Below are positions 1 through 13,311 of a DNA stretch of 64,000 nucleotides, piece after piece. This DNA is from Chlorokybus atmophyticus (Eukaryota > Streptophyta > Chlorokybophyceae > Chlorokybales > Chlorokybaceae). Location: positions 112,331 to 176,330 of the forward strand of contig RHPI01003516.1 of NCBI GenBank assembly GCA_009103225.1. Reading direction: 5' to 3'. The notes beneath the pieces are model-generated. The model searched no databases, was not told the DNA's origin, and saw only the letters and a program-made list of their open reading frames with translations. The first letter of the stretch is position 1. Each line of letters opens with the position of its first letter. Both the position numbers and the translations under genes were made by a program.

Positions 1-3
1 AGG

Positions 4-851
4 TGAAAGGGTAGAGTGCTTGTGCTCTACCGTCTATCCTGATGCTGTTACCACCCAACACACTAGTGCTTGTGCGCACTGTGTGATGACAATGATAACG
101 AATGCCCAGCGATGTATTCCTGGGTGCAGACTGAACTATCTGATGCAGATTGCAACACACTCACTTGTGCAAAGAGGGTGACACTGTAAGTCAACAAGCC
201 ACTACGATAGGTAGTGCTGTGGACACAGTTCTTTGCATGAGTGGATAGAATGATACACTGTTAAGTGAGGTGAATGAGTGTGCAACACGTGGATACAACA
301 CCCTGACTACTGAAACAACACACCACCGTCAAGCTCACAGCAATGGCAGGCACAGCGCACAAGAGTATGCACCGTGTCTCACGCAGTAAGGGAATTCTTG
401 GCAACCGGGGCAGCGTGCTTCCAGTTCAAGTCGCTTCACAAGCTCTTTAGAAACAGAGTCTTTACTTCTTGGTACTCCTAGTACTCACAGTACTCACTTA
501 CAGTGTCACCAGCCAGTCTGGTGACGTGACTTCCTACTTATACATGTCAAATCATGACTGTGCAGTGCCACACGGGCACTAGGCCAACGGTCACATCGAG
601 GCCTCATGCTATTTCGGAAATCTCCTAAGACTTGATATAGCACATGTGTTCTTAACAGACTTGCAACTGATCAGCTACGCGCGGTCCCTACAGACAGGTC
701 TATAAAGTAGCCCTAGCTACAGGCTACATGAGTGATACAGTAGCTAGCAGTAGGCTGGGGCTCGCGCGGTCTTTATGCTGGTAGCCCTGGCGTGGGGCTG
801 GGTGTAGGCATGCTTGAGAAGAACTGGCATGCGAGGGTAGATGGCATGACA
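4..851 (-). repeat. 5' LTR of a minus-strand Gypsy element (DNMT-bearing family)
   Basis: The reverse complement matches the LTR at 55036-55883 along its whole length, and both copies are 848 bp, beginning TGTCATGCC and ending TTTCA. Bases 1-3 continue into the leader that follows the LTR in the other copy. This is therefore the 5' LTR of a minus-strand element whose body lies left of the window. The equal length of two independent copies fixes both LTR boundaries. Confidence 0.85.
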
Positions 852-1967
852 ACCTTCCTGTGTGCACACAAGTACAGCCTTGCCATATGCATCAAGTAGT
901 CAAAGAAGCCGAGTAGGCAGACAAATCGACAATGCAGTCGACGAGAGCACGCTCACCCAACCATTGCAAGACGCCATGACATGACAAATGCTAACCACTC
1001 CCTGCTGCAACCCAAGCTGCAATATGGAGTGGATTCCCTTTCGCATCCATGTCTTTCCCAACCACAACAGTGACAACAACTAACAATTGATTTTGCAAGG
1101 CAAGGTAGGTGCAAGTGCACATATGTCAAGTATTAGTTGTTGAACTGTGTGCGCTGGGGTGGGGGAGGTGGGGGGTATGTGCTTGCGCACGAGGCATGCA
1201 TTAGCCATATGTTCACATGATTTATTGCCTTTTTTGCGACAGCTGCCGCACATGCCGTGTCGCTACACACACATTTTGTGATTGCGACTATTGTTGTTAT
1301 TGTCGACATACATCTTCTGCTCTGCGGCACAAGCTGGAAACAAAGAAGCGCTCTCATGGGCTTATTGCCGCAGCCGGGTTGGCAACTGCTATGCATACCG
1401 TAGTAAGTGGCAATCAGCGGGCCAGAACAGGTGGCCACAATCAAATCAGCTGCGCCAGGATGCCAAACAACCGGGCTGCAGGTGTTCGCACACCGGCGGA
1501 CTTTCATACCATTGCGTGCATTGTTTTGCTGCTATACACATGTTACATACATATGTTGTCATTCTTTGTGTTTTCGTTCAAGACATGCAGTGCTCAGATC
1601 TGCTAAACAGAGCAATCAGTTTGACTTCATCAATCGCAGTAAGCTCAGTCGGACTGCACAATCTACACCAAATGTATTGCCTTCATATATGTGCATGTAT
1701 GCACGGCTTACCAAACAGCATGGCATGCTGTGGCATCAACTGTGCCCAAACTTTTGGCATGTCTTTCCAGAACTCAACGTTGCATCAATTCTTTTTGGTG
1801 CACATTGCTTTGTTGACCAAGGTACTGTGCACCATAACGTGCACACACTACCTGATTGGCAGTGTGCTGATTGAGCACGTGTGCCAACATCATGCACACC
1901 AGATGTAAGCCCATCTCAGGCCTGCGCCCCTATTCTTTCCTGGAGCACCTCATGTTACTTCAACCAT
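852..1967. other. No recognisable gene
   Basis: The reading frames here overlap on both strands and match no family I know. A G-rich purine run and CA/TG-rich low-complexity patches lie near 1140-1200. I see no splice-bounded coding exon and no element terminus. Confidence 0.5.
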
Positions 1968-1971
1968 GTAA

Positions 1972-2473
1972 CAATTAGGGCCCGACCACTAGGCTATCGT
2001 AGTAAAAGACACTGCCATGAGTGAGGTCTATCACAAGTTATCCCAATTTGTGACATTGCTCCCCAATTTAACCCATGGGTTCCTCATAATCCAATGAGGC
2101 ACTAGCCCACGTTGCCGTGTTCGCGACCGTACCACGATCGATCCGCCCTCGGCCTGTTGGATCCGGCCCACAAACGGTCCTGACCGACCGAACGGCCATC
2201 CTCACCGCGCGACCTGCCATCGCAGAGCGACCGCTCGCGCGGCCTTAGGCTGAACTAGCTCGGCGCGCTGGTTGTGATCCCGCGCCCAGCCTAGGGCAAG
2301 CCGCCCTAAATGTTTTTGTTTTTGCCTTGGATCCGCCTCAATCCCCTACGAGAATTGAACCTGAGACGTCAAGCTCCGTAACCATTGTAATAATTAGGGC
2401 CCGACCACTAGGCTATGGTAGTAAAAGACACTACCATGAGTGAGGTCTGTCACAAGTTATCCCAATTCATGAC
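1972..2473 (-). repeat. tRNA-derived SINE-like repeat, partial tandem dimer
   Basis: On the minus strand 2404-2415 reads TAGCCTAGTGGT, like a tRNA A box. About 45 bases downstream, 2351-2361 reads GGTTCAATTCT, like a B box, so the pair forms a Pol III type-2 promoter. The head of the unit and about 80 bp of flank recur as a direct repeat (1972-2053 and 2391-2473, roughly 420 bp apart). The second copy is cut just after its A box. A tRNA-headed SINE arranged as a partial dimer is the simplest reading; the family is not one I recognise. Confidence 0.55.
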
Positions 2474-2930
2474 AAACCAATACAATGCCCACGTGTTGCT
2501 TCACATGAGCAAGCATACAAACACAACCGGTACACATACACGCAGCGATATTGCTGCCAGCATCGCTGCTGCAGGCAGCGGTATCAACAGCATCTTGTTG
2601 GGACGCACTGTATACCTATCGCATTGCCAAGCGGGTACATACGCGCTCAACAGGTGTTACCATTGCAAGTGCCAGTCATGCCGTCTCGTATAAGACTTTA
2701 CCATCTTTCCTGCACTCAGACAGGAGTAGATGCCTTGCAAGTTGTTGTCCGGCTGTCATTGTAACCCGTTCAGGTGACTTGGCTACAACAACACTGCGTG
2801 ATAAGTACAATATTTAAGTAACTTTGAACTTGGGACTACATAAAAACACGCATCGGAGACTTGGACCATGAACCATGGGACTGCAGGCGCCAAATTCCGT
2901 GCACCTGTAACTGTCGTGCTTGGGACCAAT
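2474..2930. other. No recognisable gene
   Basis: The stretch between the SINE-like repeat and the next LTR has two overlapping short plus-strand frames with no family resemblance and no clear splice signals. Nothing further can be supported. Confidence 0.4.
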
Positions 2931-3720
2931 TGTCATGCTTAGTGCCCACACATACCAGCCTTCATCGAGCATGTCTACATCAAAACCATTGCCCGGCCTA
3001 CCAACATACCAACGCGCGCGCGTCCCTGACTACTAGCTAGGTCATGACTCCAGAGTAGCTCACGACCATAGCCTACATAGGCACCGCGCGTAGCTATTCA
3101 GTTGTAAGTTCTGTTCTATATCAAGTGACAATTGCTGTGGAAATAGCCTTGATATGACCGTTAGCTTATGTTCTGAACGGTCATGATTTGACTTGTTTAA
3201 GTAGTCATTGTGTTCACCGGGTCGGCTGGTGACACTGTGAGTGAGAAAGCTAAGAGCTTGTGAAACGACTTGAGCTGCAAACACGCCATCCCGGATACCA
3301 AGAACCCCCTCACTGTGTGAGAGCCCGTGCATGCTCGTGCGTGCATCGTGCTTTTCATCGCTGTGACCTTGGTGTGCCGGGTTGCAGTGTGTTTGTTGGC
3401 ATCAGTCAGGGCATAGTACCCACGTGTTGCTTGCTCATTCACCTCAATTAACAGTATAACACATTTTTTGCTCATGCAGAGAACTGTGTAAACAGCACTA
3501 CCTATAGTAGTGGCTTGTTGACTCACAGTGTCACCCTCTTTGCTATGGTGGGTGCGTTGCATTCTGCATCAGATAAGTGCAGTCTGTATCTGAGGACACG
3601 TCCCCGTGCATTCGTTATCACTATCATTACATAGTGCGCACATAAGCACTAGTGTGGTGAGTAGTAGCGGCATTGAGACAGGCGGTAGAGCACAAACGCT
3701 CTACCCTGCATACACTTTCA
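2931..3720 (+). repeat. Diverged 5' LTR of Gypsy A (same family as 55036-55883)
   Basis: It begins TGTCATGC and ends TTTCA, as the 848-bp family LTR does, and aligns with it throughout (landmarks: the ACCGCGCGTAGCT block, the GTGTCACCCTCTTTG block, the closing CTCTACC hairpin). At about 790 bp it is shorter and more divergent, so this is an older copy. The gag start follows after the same short leader seen at 55884-55899. Confidence 0.8.
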
Positions 3721-3736
3721 CCTTTGGACTAGCTGT

Positions 3737-4108
3737 ATGAGCAGGCCCACCCCGTTCTCTTCAATGGACGAGGGTGACCTCAGCAGCTGGAGCCCAACCT
3801 CCAACCTCACCTACGAGCGGACCAGCGACAGGAGCAATGATCGTAGCAGCGGAGGCTTACGTGCTGTCTCCGACTTCATTCCGTTCCTGTCCACTTCACG
3901 GCATCGAGCTTCCCCACTCTCGTCCGACAGTGACGACTACGAGATGTAGTCTTTTAGCTCAACCACGTCCCTGCGTTTCTCCAACCGTGCTTGCACTACC
4001 TCGCTGGATGAATTCATCATCAAGTTGTACTCCAAGATGCGACAGCAGGCTCTGAAGAACAAAGACTGGTCAGATGGGATCTCTTTTCACATTGCCGCTC
4101 AGTATCTG
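3737..4108 (+). pseudogene. Gypsy A gag, N-terminal fragment
   Basis: The frame opens with MSRPTPFSSMDEGDLSSW, nearly identical to the gag start of the longer Gypsy C copy at 55900. It then meets TAG after the DYEM tetrapeptide, where Gypsy C continues. Homology carries on past that stop to 4108, where a solo LTR has been inserted, and resumes at 4779. Only the Ser/Thr-rich N-terminal part of a capsid-type Gag is present here. The many substitutions relative to Gypsy C fit the old LTR in front of it. It makes no functional protein. Confidence 0.85.
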
Positions 4109-4773
4109 TGTGACGGTGCTCGTGCCTTGTCACCTGTGAGTTGGTCCAATCCACAACCCTCTCACCAAGACACGGTATTCACACCGGAACCTTGCCCCCT
4201 CTGCCAAGCACACACGCGCGCCCCGCCACTCGCGTACGCACGCGCATGCGCTCGAAGCTACACACCGACTTGTGTAGCGCCCTGGATCGTCACACAAGCA
4301 AGCACACACCAGTGGACACACGCTAGCAACCCCTTCTAGCCACCACCAAGCTTGCACACAAGAAACTAGGGAGCTAAAGGTTGTATTGCAAATTGTAGAT
4401 TGTCACTTTTATACCTACCAGTCTGCACATGCTACTGTAGACGATTCTAGCGCTAGACGGAACAAGAAGCTAAGGTAGTTGCAGAATCTTGTATTACACT
4501 TCTAGAGCTTTCCAACGCACCAAAGATCTCACAATTTGCTGCTCATATCAGTTATACTACTTGGCGCCAGGCCCTTCCAGAAATCTGGTCGAGCCCTTCT
4601 CGACTGGCCCTCCGTTTTTGGCACCTTCCGGACTGGTCTTGGGGCCCCGGTCGATATCCGCGGCAAATCTCATAACTCGCCGATATCCGCCACAAGTCAT
4701 AAAAAAACATGTATCTTACAAATAAGGCCTAAAACGGCCATGAAAATCATAAAATTTGGCCTTGACTGTTACA
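4109..4773 (-). repeat. Chromovirus solo LTR inserted in Gypsy A gag, with 5-bp target duplication
   Basis: The plus strand reads TGTGACGG at the left edge and CTGTTACA at the right edge, flanked by ATCTG at 4104-4108 and again at 4774-4778. Removing the insert and one ATCTG restores the gag homology to Gypsy C. The interior matches the LTR at 53921-54562, including TTCACACCGGAACCTTGCC. That LTR belongs to a minus-strand chromovirus, so this copy is minus-oriented. It has no internal region, which is the product expected from LTR-LTR recombination. Confidence 0.85.
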
Positions 4774-4778
4774 ATCTG

Positions 4779-5310
4779 GATCATGAAGCACATGATGTTT
4801 GAAAGTCTGTTGCTGAACTGCATCGAGTAGATGGCTATGGCGAGCTCGCCAATACCATAGCATCTGCGTCACTGTACAGACCAGCAGCGTCTTTCCACCT
4901 ACCACTTCCGTTGCAGTCACCGGGTTATCCATAGCGGCAGCTATTGACAGAGCAGAGGAGGAGGAACCTGAGTTAGCGATCGTCGACCTGACCCCTGCAA
5001 AGATTGAGATCAAGACGGCCGCGCGACGGGCCCAGATTCTGGACCGAATCTGTTGCCATCCTTGAAGAACTGCAGCCGTTGATGTGGGCACACCCCTACC
5101 TATGGCAACACCTAGCTCTCGTGCGGGAGCCAGTGCTTTCACCCTCGGGTCAGTGGCACTGCGCGCACCAGCCATCACTGTAGGTGCTGCCATTTCTGAC
5201 TCTCCACTCAAGGATCTATACGCTGCACTTCGTCGCACCTTCCCACCGCAGACCACTAGCAAAGTGGAGGAGTTGAGGCGGTTCCGGCGCAAGCCCAACG
5301 AGGACCCTGT
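4779..5310 (+). pseudogene. Gypsy A gag, central fragment, cut by Copia A
   Basis: Translation aligns with Gypsy C gag from about 56270, with the landmarks SVAELHRVDGYGEL and LKDLYAALRRTFPPQTTSK. Several frameshifts break it. The last matching stretch, around FRRKPNEDP, stops exactly at the left end of a Copia LTR (5311). Together with 3737-4108 it gives roughly the first 300 residues of a Gypsy Gag. No pol region of this copy remains in the window. Confidence 0.85.
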
Positions 5311-5773
5311 TGAAGAAGCTAGCAATACATGTAGCTAAGGCTGATGCTGGACATGCACACACACAACTCTACAGCCTCGAGAGCATACACAAGAGCAACA
5401 TTTTCACTTGATTACAACTCAAGCATGGGCTTTTATACCCGCTGCAGATACACCTGTCTACTCTAGAAGCAACTGTGTACGCTACACGTCACCTATCATC
5501 ATGAACTTATATGCATGACGTAGCTAACTTTAAAAACTTTAACTTTCCAATAAGTTAAGCCACGCGCCAAATGGTGCAGTAACCACCGAGTTATGAGTGT
5601 TCTTCTGCGCGCTTGGAAGTCGCGCCTGGAACCTTCTCTTCGACTGGAGTCTCCGCCTAGAACCTTCTTGAATGGAGTCCGCGCCTGGAATTTTCTTGCG
5701 GCCAAACCTTTGGAGTTGACGCCTATGCCTATATGAAGGGCAAGGCCGACCGGATATAGAAATATCCTCAACA
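5311..5773 (-). repeat. Copia A 3' LTR
   Basis: The plus strand starts TGAAGAAGCTAGC and ends CTCAACA; the first 80 bases recur at 10378-10454 beside the primer site, which pairs the two LTRs. Length is 463 bp. The polypurine tract, TGCGTGGGAG-like on the minus strand, adjoins at 5774-5783. Confidence 0.85.
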
Positions 5774-5783
5774 CTCCCACGCG
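5774..5783 (-). promoter_or_regulatory. Copia A polypurine tract
   Basis: The minus strand reads CGCGTGGGAG immediately before the 3' LTR. The same short tract precedes the LTRs of Copia C (20723), Copia D (27587) and Copia F (63571). It is the expected plus-strand DNA primer of reverse transcription. Confidence 0.7.
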
Positions 5784-5823
5784 GGCAGCTTGTCCTAATC
5801 CTTGAGTTTCTGCTCCTGCATGA

Positions 5824-7382
5824 TCACATGCAAATGCCAAGTCCCGAACAACAAGCCTGAAACTTGCTTGGTGACAACGCCTTTGTCATGAAGTCCGCAA
5901 GCATGGCCTTGGTGTTGCATTACTGGAACTCGACCTCCTTCCTTGTGACTCTGTCACGCACAAAGTGATGCATGACATCAATGTGCTTTGTCCTTGTTGA
6001 GGCGATGGGATGCTTCAGCAACTTGATGGCGCCTTGGTTGTCGCAGTGGATTGTGATGCATGCCATTGAGTGCTCCAGATCTGCCATCAGCTTGCGAAGC
6101 CATAATGCCTCCTTTGTAGCTGCTGCTGCTGCCATGTACTCAGCCTCTGAAGTGGATGCCGCTGTAGTTGGCTGCAGCCTACTGTTTCAGCTCACGATGC
6201 CTCCATTCAACTTGAAGACATAGCCGGTGGTGGACCTCCTGCTGTCGAGGTCTCCTGCAAAGTCCGAGTCGCAGTAGCCCTCCAACTCCGAACTCCCGCT
6301 CCCAAACTTGATGCCAATAGTCGCACTTCCAGCAACATAGCAAAGTACACCCTTTGCAGCCTTCCAATGCTCCATGCTCGGTGCAGACATGTAGCAAGCA
6401 AGGACTCCAACAGCATGTGCAATGTCTAGACGTGTGCACACTGCTAGATGAAGCATGCTGCCTACCAGTTCACCGTAGGGGTACTTGACCTTGTCAGAAT
6501 CTCCTCATCCTTTGCCTTGACGAGGTGGGTGCCGAGTGCAAGTGGAGTAGACTTAGTCTTTGCCTCCTTGAGCCCGAACTTGGTGACAAGTCTCTTCACC
6601 ATCTGCTCCTGACTGATCTTGATGGTGTGCGCCGCTCTGTCGCGCTCAATCACCATGCCAAGAAACCACTTGGCCTCTCCAAGATCACACATTGAGAACG
6701 CCTGTTGCAGTGCCTTCTTCGTCTCCTCCAAGTCTTTCATGTGCTTGGCGGTCATAATGATGTCATCCACGTACACCAACAGGTACACCTTCTTCTTAGG
6801 GTGGAAGAAGAGTCCAGGGTCTGCTGAGGACGCCTGTAAGCCAAGTGCTTCCAACTCCTTTGTGAGGCGGATGTGCCACATGCGTGGTGCCTGTCTCAGC
6901 CCATACAACGCCTTAATGAGCTTGCAAACAGTGCCTGGCTCCCTTTCTTCGCATCCCGGTGGTTGTTGGATGTAGATCTCTTCCTCAAGCTCTTCGTAGG
7001 GGGAGGCAGTCTTCACGTCAAGGTGGTGAAGCTCCAAGTCTTCAGCCGCAACCATGGCCAGCAATGTGCGGAATGTGGCATGCTTACTTGCAGGCGCGAA
7101 GACCTCATTGAAGTCCACGCCTTCTTGTTGCAAGAAGCCCTTTGCCACGAGCCTTGCCTTGTAGCGCTCTATGTTGCCTTGACCGTCTCTCTTCACCTTA
7201 AAGACCCACTTGACAGGGATTGGTTTCTCGCCTGAAGGTAGCTTCTCAAGTACCCAGGTATGGTTGGAATAAAGTGACGCGATTTCCTCATCCATGGCTT
7301 GCTGCCACTGCTCTGCATCAGGTGCTTGCAGTGCCTCTTGGTATGTACTTGGCTCCTCTGTGCTATCTCCCTCTTGGCACAC
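5824..7382 (-). pseudogene. Copia A reverse transcriptase and RNase H
   Basis: The frame from 7382 shows the Copia RT fold: [40 protein letters not shown], then the catalytic YVDD box in LLVYVDDIIMTAK. RNase H follows with [22 protein letters not shown] and the C-terminal DNQGAIKLLKHP and KHIDVMHHFVRDRV blocks, ending in TGA at 5824. A frame change lies near 6460, between RT and RNase H, and another near 6180. Normally this part of the polyprotein copies RNA to DNA and removes the RNA. Relative to Copia B the YVDD tyrosine is kept, but the frameshifts make it inactive. Confidence 0.9.
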
Positions 7383-7529
7383 GTCTGCAAGTGCCTTGTG
7401 GTAGAAGTCTGGGCGCTTTTTCTCCCTCTCAGGGTAGCGACGAACAGGCGCCTGCTGTTGCTCGCCTGAAAACCTTTCAGAGGGCGCCTGAAAGTCCTTT
7501 GTGATGATGTCTGCCTCGCCCTGAAGCCT

Positions 7530-9369
<1,840 letters not shown>

Positions 9370-9384
9370 GTGTGGTGTCAGGTG

Positions 9385-10304
9385 CTAGTTGCATCCAGAG
9401 TCTATTGCCCATGATGTGGTAGACATCTCCCTTGATGCAGTGCAGGCAACGTTCTTCTCCTTGCGTTGGTCGTTGCCATTGCTGGTGGTGCTGGTGCTCG
9501 CTCCTTGCTCTCGTTGGCGCTTGCGACAGTCTTTCAAGATGTGACCCTTGAAGCCACAATAGTTGCACGTGAGGTTCTTATGCCTATTGAGGTTGCCACC
9601 TCTGCCTTTGTTCTTCTCTTCATGGTTGTAGGGTTTCTTCTTGTTCGTGTAGAAGGCGACAGCGTAGGCGTGCTCGTCCTTCTTCAACACACGCTGCTTC
9701 ACAGTCACAGTAACTTGGGCAACACATCATCCAGGGTCAGCTCCGATGACGATGTCTCTAGCAGAGTGGTGACGACTTCACACTCTGCTGGTAGTCCTGC
9801 CATCATAGCCAGTACGACCTCCGTCTCTCCCATCTGATGGCCGACGTTGTTGAGGTCCGCCTACAGCTCTCTTGCACGCGCAACATACTTGGTGATGGGC
9901 TCGCCACCCTCCTTCTTGAGCGCACTTAGCTACTTGCGAAGCGTAAGCTTTCTGGCGTTGTTCTTGGCCTGGAACACGGATGCAAGCTTCTCCCAAGCCT
10001 GCCTCCCATCTTTACATGCGGTGAGCATGGGAAAGTGATGCGGTTTGCAATTCAACACAAGCAAAGCGTGTGCTTCTGCTGAACGCTCAAACCACACAGT
10101 ATTCTCCCCTGGTATTGGTGGTGGTGCCTTTGGATCCACAAACTTCCACATCTTCTTGTGGATGGGAAGCGCCTGCATCTCCACACACCATGTGCTGTAG
10201 TTGTCGATGTCCAACTTTGCGATCAACCCCTTATCGTAGCTAGTCTCCATCTTTGCCACGCCTGCTCCTCTCTGGCAGTTGGCACCCAAAACTCTGCTAC
10301 TCAC
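9385..10304 (-). pseudogene. Copia A Gag and protease start
   Basis: The frame from 10304 has a UBN2/Copia-type Gag: LDIDNYSTWCVEMQALPIHK, HHFPMLTACKDGRQAWEKL, NNARKLTLRK. It ends in a TAG where Copia B has CAG (Gln). Downstream the zinc knuckle CNYCGFKGHILKDC has C-x2-C-x4-H-x4-C spacing, and the protease site DSGC follows near 9385, where a TAG separates it from the HLTP motif. Gag would pack element RNA in cytoplasmic particles. The stops here are substitutions, while frame changes near 9710 and 9930 are indels. Confidence 0.88.
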
Positions 10305-10361
10305 AAGCTACCGTGGTGTAGCTACAAATGTTTGCTTCTGTCACACCCTTGACACGTGGTG

Positions 10362-10374
10362 TGGGCCCATAACC
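10362..10374 (-). promoter_or_regulatory. Copia A primer-binding site for an initiator-Met tRNA fragment
   Basis: On the minus strand this reads GGTTATGGGCCCA. It is complementary to the anticodon stem-loop of initiator tRNA-Met (contains CAT), the same type of internal tRNA priming known for Drosophila copia. Copia B (25283-25295, GGTTATAGGCCCA) and Copia E (28524-28536) share it. Confidence 0.8.
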
Positions 10375-10377
10375 TAA

Positions 10378-10454
10378 TGAAGAAGCTAGCAACACATGTA
10401 GCTAAGGCTGATGCTGGACATGCACACACACAACTCTACAGCCTCGAGAGCATA
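10378..10454 (-). repeat. Copia A 5' LTR, truncated by element X
   Basis: The sequence matches the first 80 bases of the 3' LTR at 5311 and then changes abruptly to the CACACGG terminus of element X at 10455. The remaining roughly 385 bp are not found on the other side of this X fragment. Confidence 0.8.
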
Positions 10455-11722
10455 CACACGGCTTGACGTTGAAGGACCATGCATGGTCCTTTCACGGACC
10501 CCGCGGACCATGCATGATCCGTACTCCACGGGCCAGGACTGCCTGGTCCGCGGGGGACGGACCGTTCCTGGTCCATTCGGGGCCCCGCGGCCCGTGAATG
10601 GCTGGCGCGGCGTCGCGCACCACGCATGGTCCGTGCCGCACCATCCATGGTGCGGCACGGACCAGTAACGTACGCTGGCCCTTGAACGCGGACCAGGTGC
10701 GGTCCCGCAGTCCTGTGGCCCTACTAGCACGCACCGTACATGGTACCGCACTGTCCGCGTCGCAACATGTACGTTCTGGCACGGACCAGTGACCGCGGCC
10801 CTGCCGCTATGTATCATGTATCATGAGTAGGTAGCAACCTATGCAAGGTACAATAGATTGCCTAACTGCCTGATTGCACAAGTGCACTTTATGTGTTGAT
10901 TGACAAGCCGCACCGACTGTCGGCTATACACCCGTGGACAGCCGCAAGTGCATAGCCGCAAATGGTCGGCGGCTGATTGACAGCCGGCCGGCTGTCAATC
11001 AAGCTGTAACGGGCTGTCTATGCAATCAACATACTTCATAGTACCGTACGTGTATTTGCAAAAATTTGTGGACATGCACTATTAACATGTTCTATGCGTT
11101 TATCTAAGTATCTACGTATATATGAACATTATACATGTGCATTGACGTATGCACATGTATAATGTTCATATACGTAGATACTTACATTATTATATATATT
11201 ATAAAATACCTGTATATAAATGTTAGCGTGTGCACAAATGAATCTAATCGTATATGCATAGATACGCAGGTTAAGATGATTATATCAGTAGTATTTAGGT
11301 TGAGCCGTATACAAGGTATGTCTCATATAAAAATACGTACAAGAAGTATACATAAATAACGTTACTTATTATAATAGCCTCTTATGAGACCGCAGAATGG
11401 TTGACAGCCCCGACCAAGCATTGTGTCCAACCAACCAGTAAATACCTACGTTGGTGCCGCAATGCGGTTTTAATATTTATATCATGTAAACGTATATATG
11501 TAAGTATACATGATATAAATACTTTATACACAAATGCTTACATACATACACATGTAGGTGTGTGTATGCGCACGCAAGCAGGATGTTGACAACCCCTAAC
11601 AAGGTTACATACTCATGGACAGCCCCCAACAAAGCATTGTAGTTTATAAATCTTGGCAGCCCCCGAGTTGCGGCTGTCTGTGTCATCAATAATGACCTAA
11701 AATAACATAATACCGTTGATTA
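10455..11722 (-). mobile_element. Element X copy 1 (right-end fragment)
   Basis: It opens with the X terminus CACACGGCTTGACGTTGAAG and follows X copy 3 (30805 onward) to about 11722, where homology ends. It holds the GC-rich subterminal block with many GGACCA/TGGTCC palindromes (10485-10800) and a perfect 22-base palindrome around TGACAGCCGGCCGGCTGTCA near 10980. An AT-rich interior follows. No ORF in it looks coding. It has no tRNA-like segment because the left end is missing. Its insertion truncated the Copia A 5' LTR. Confidence 0.75.
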
Positions 11723-11904
11723 TGCTGTCAATGTTAAAAGGTATTCAACTTTGTCGGCGTTTCATCTATTTTGCTAATTTAGTCATAGTTGACTATGTCG
11801 ATGCATTGTGTGCAACCGGGCATTTCTAAGAGGTTGCCCTATTGCGGCAGTCGCCGGTTAGTGCTTGCGCGTCATATGTTTCCATTCCGCGCGGTACCCT
11901 ACCA
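11723..11904. other. Unassigned spacer
   Basis: This is short unique sequence between the X fragment and the satellite array. I see nothing in it. Confidence 0.4.
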
Positions 11905-12925
11905 GTCGATGGGTGTTTACGATAGTGATAGTAATAGGGATAGTGCTCGACATAGTGACAGTAATAGTGACTGTTGTAGTGATAGTGGTAATGATAGTGA
12001 TAGTTGTAGTGATAGCGATAGTGATAGTGGTAATGGTAGTGGTAGAAGTGGCCATTGTAATCGGGATAGGGCTTAAGATAGGGACGCTTATAGTAATAGT
12101 TATAGTGATAGTGGTACCGATAGTGATAGTCATAGTAGTTGCTGTTGTCGTAATGGCAGTGATTGTAATAGGGCTTAAGATAGGGATATCAATAGTGATA
12201 GTTGTAGTGATAGTGGTGATGATAGTGATAGGGTTAGTGTTACATGGTAGTGGTGTTGTAGGGATAGTGGTAATGGTAGTGGTAGAAGTGGCCATTGTAA
12301 TCGGGATAGGGGTTAAGATAGGGACACTTATAGTGATAGTTATAGTGATAGTGGTACTGATAGTGATAGTCATAGTGGTAGCTGTTGTCGTAATGGCAGT
12401 GATTGTTTTAGGGCTTAAGATAGGGATATCAATAGTGATAGTTGTAGTGATAGTGTTAGTGATACATGGTAGTGGTGCTTTTAGTGATGGGAATAGTGAC
12501 AGTTGAAGGGACATCAATAGTAATAGTTGTAGTGATAGGGATAGTGGTAGCGATAGTGATAGCTGTAGTGATGATGGTAATTGTAGTGGTAGTATATGAC
12601 AATTGAAATCGGGACCGATAGTGTAATGTAGTGGTGACAATTGTAATAGGGATAGGGTTTATGTTAGGCACATCAATATATAGTGATAGTTGTAGTGATA
12701 GCGATAATGATAGTGATAGTAATAGGGATAATGTTGAACCTGTAGCATTGCATAGCATTGCATAGGGACATCAATAGTGATAGTTGTAGTGATAGTGGTA
12801 ATGATGATAGTGGTAATGGTAGTGATAGCAATAGTGATACAATTGTAATAGGGATAGGGCTTATGATAGGCACATCAATAGTGATAGTTGTAGTGATAGT
12901 GATAGTGATATGGTTGAACAAGTAG
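11905..12925 (+). repeat. GATAGT-type satellite array (left arm)
   Basis: The array is built from AGTGATAGT and GGTAATGATAGT variants with longer interspersed units such as TAATAGGGATAGGGCTTAAG. The same higher-order pattern occurs in reverse complement at 18665-19600, on the far side of the Helitron. Open frames across it (Ile/Val/Thr or Ser/Asp runs) are products of the hexamer-like repeat and are not genes. Confidence 0.9.
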
Positions 12926-13311
12926 CATTGCATTGATTTCAATTTTGATTAAGAATACGAGGGCTGATTGGTTGTTCATATCATGGTTGAACCAATCGCA
13001 ACCGACTTTCTGTCATCTGTTGTAATGCATATTAGCATTATCATTAATGTACATAAAATATATTTAATATTGTCACAGGCCAACTCCGTATGTCGACCTT
13101 GGAATTCTTATGATTCATATAGGGTTTTGTGAGTGGGCGGACGTTGGGCGGGCACAAGTCGGCGGGCGGCTCCAGCGTGGGCGAGGGCGTGAGCGTGGGG
13201 GCGACTTGTTGTGGTGGTGGCATTGGTGGCTACTTGGGTGGCAAAGGTGTGTTGTAGGTTATTAATTTTGAGCATGTGATGGCCTTAGAGTGAGCATATA
13301 ACTTGTGAGCT
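12926..13311. other. Helitron upstream flank, no gene seen
   Basis: AT-rich then GC-rich sequence lies between the array and the first Helitron ORF. A G/C-skewed tract of GGCGGGC-like triplets runs through 13135-13210. No element terminus could be fixed. Confidence 0.4.

Noticed and set aside
11858-12942. ORFs of Ile/Val/Thr or Leu/Ser repeats on both strands
   Set aside because: They are translations of the GATAGT satellite. The same happens at 18594-19470.
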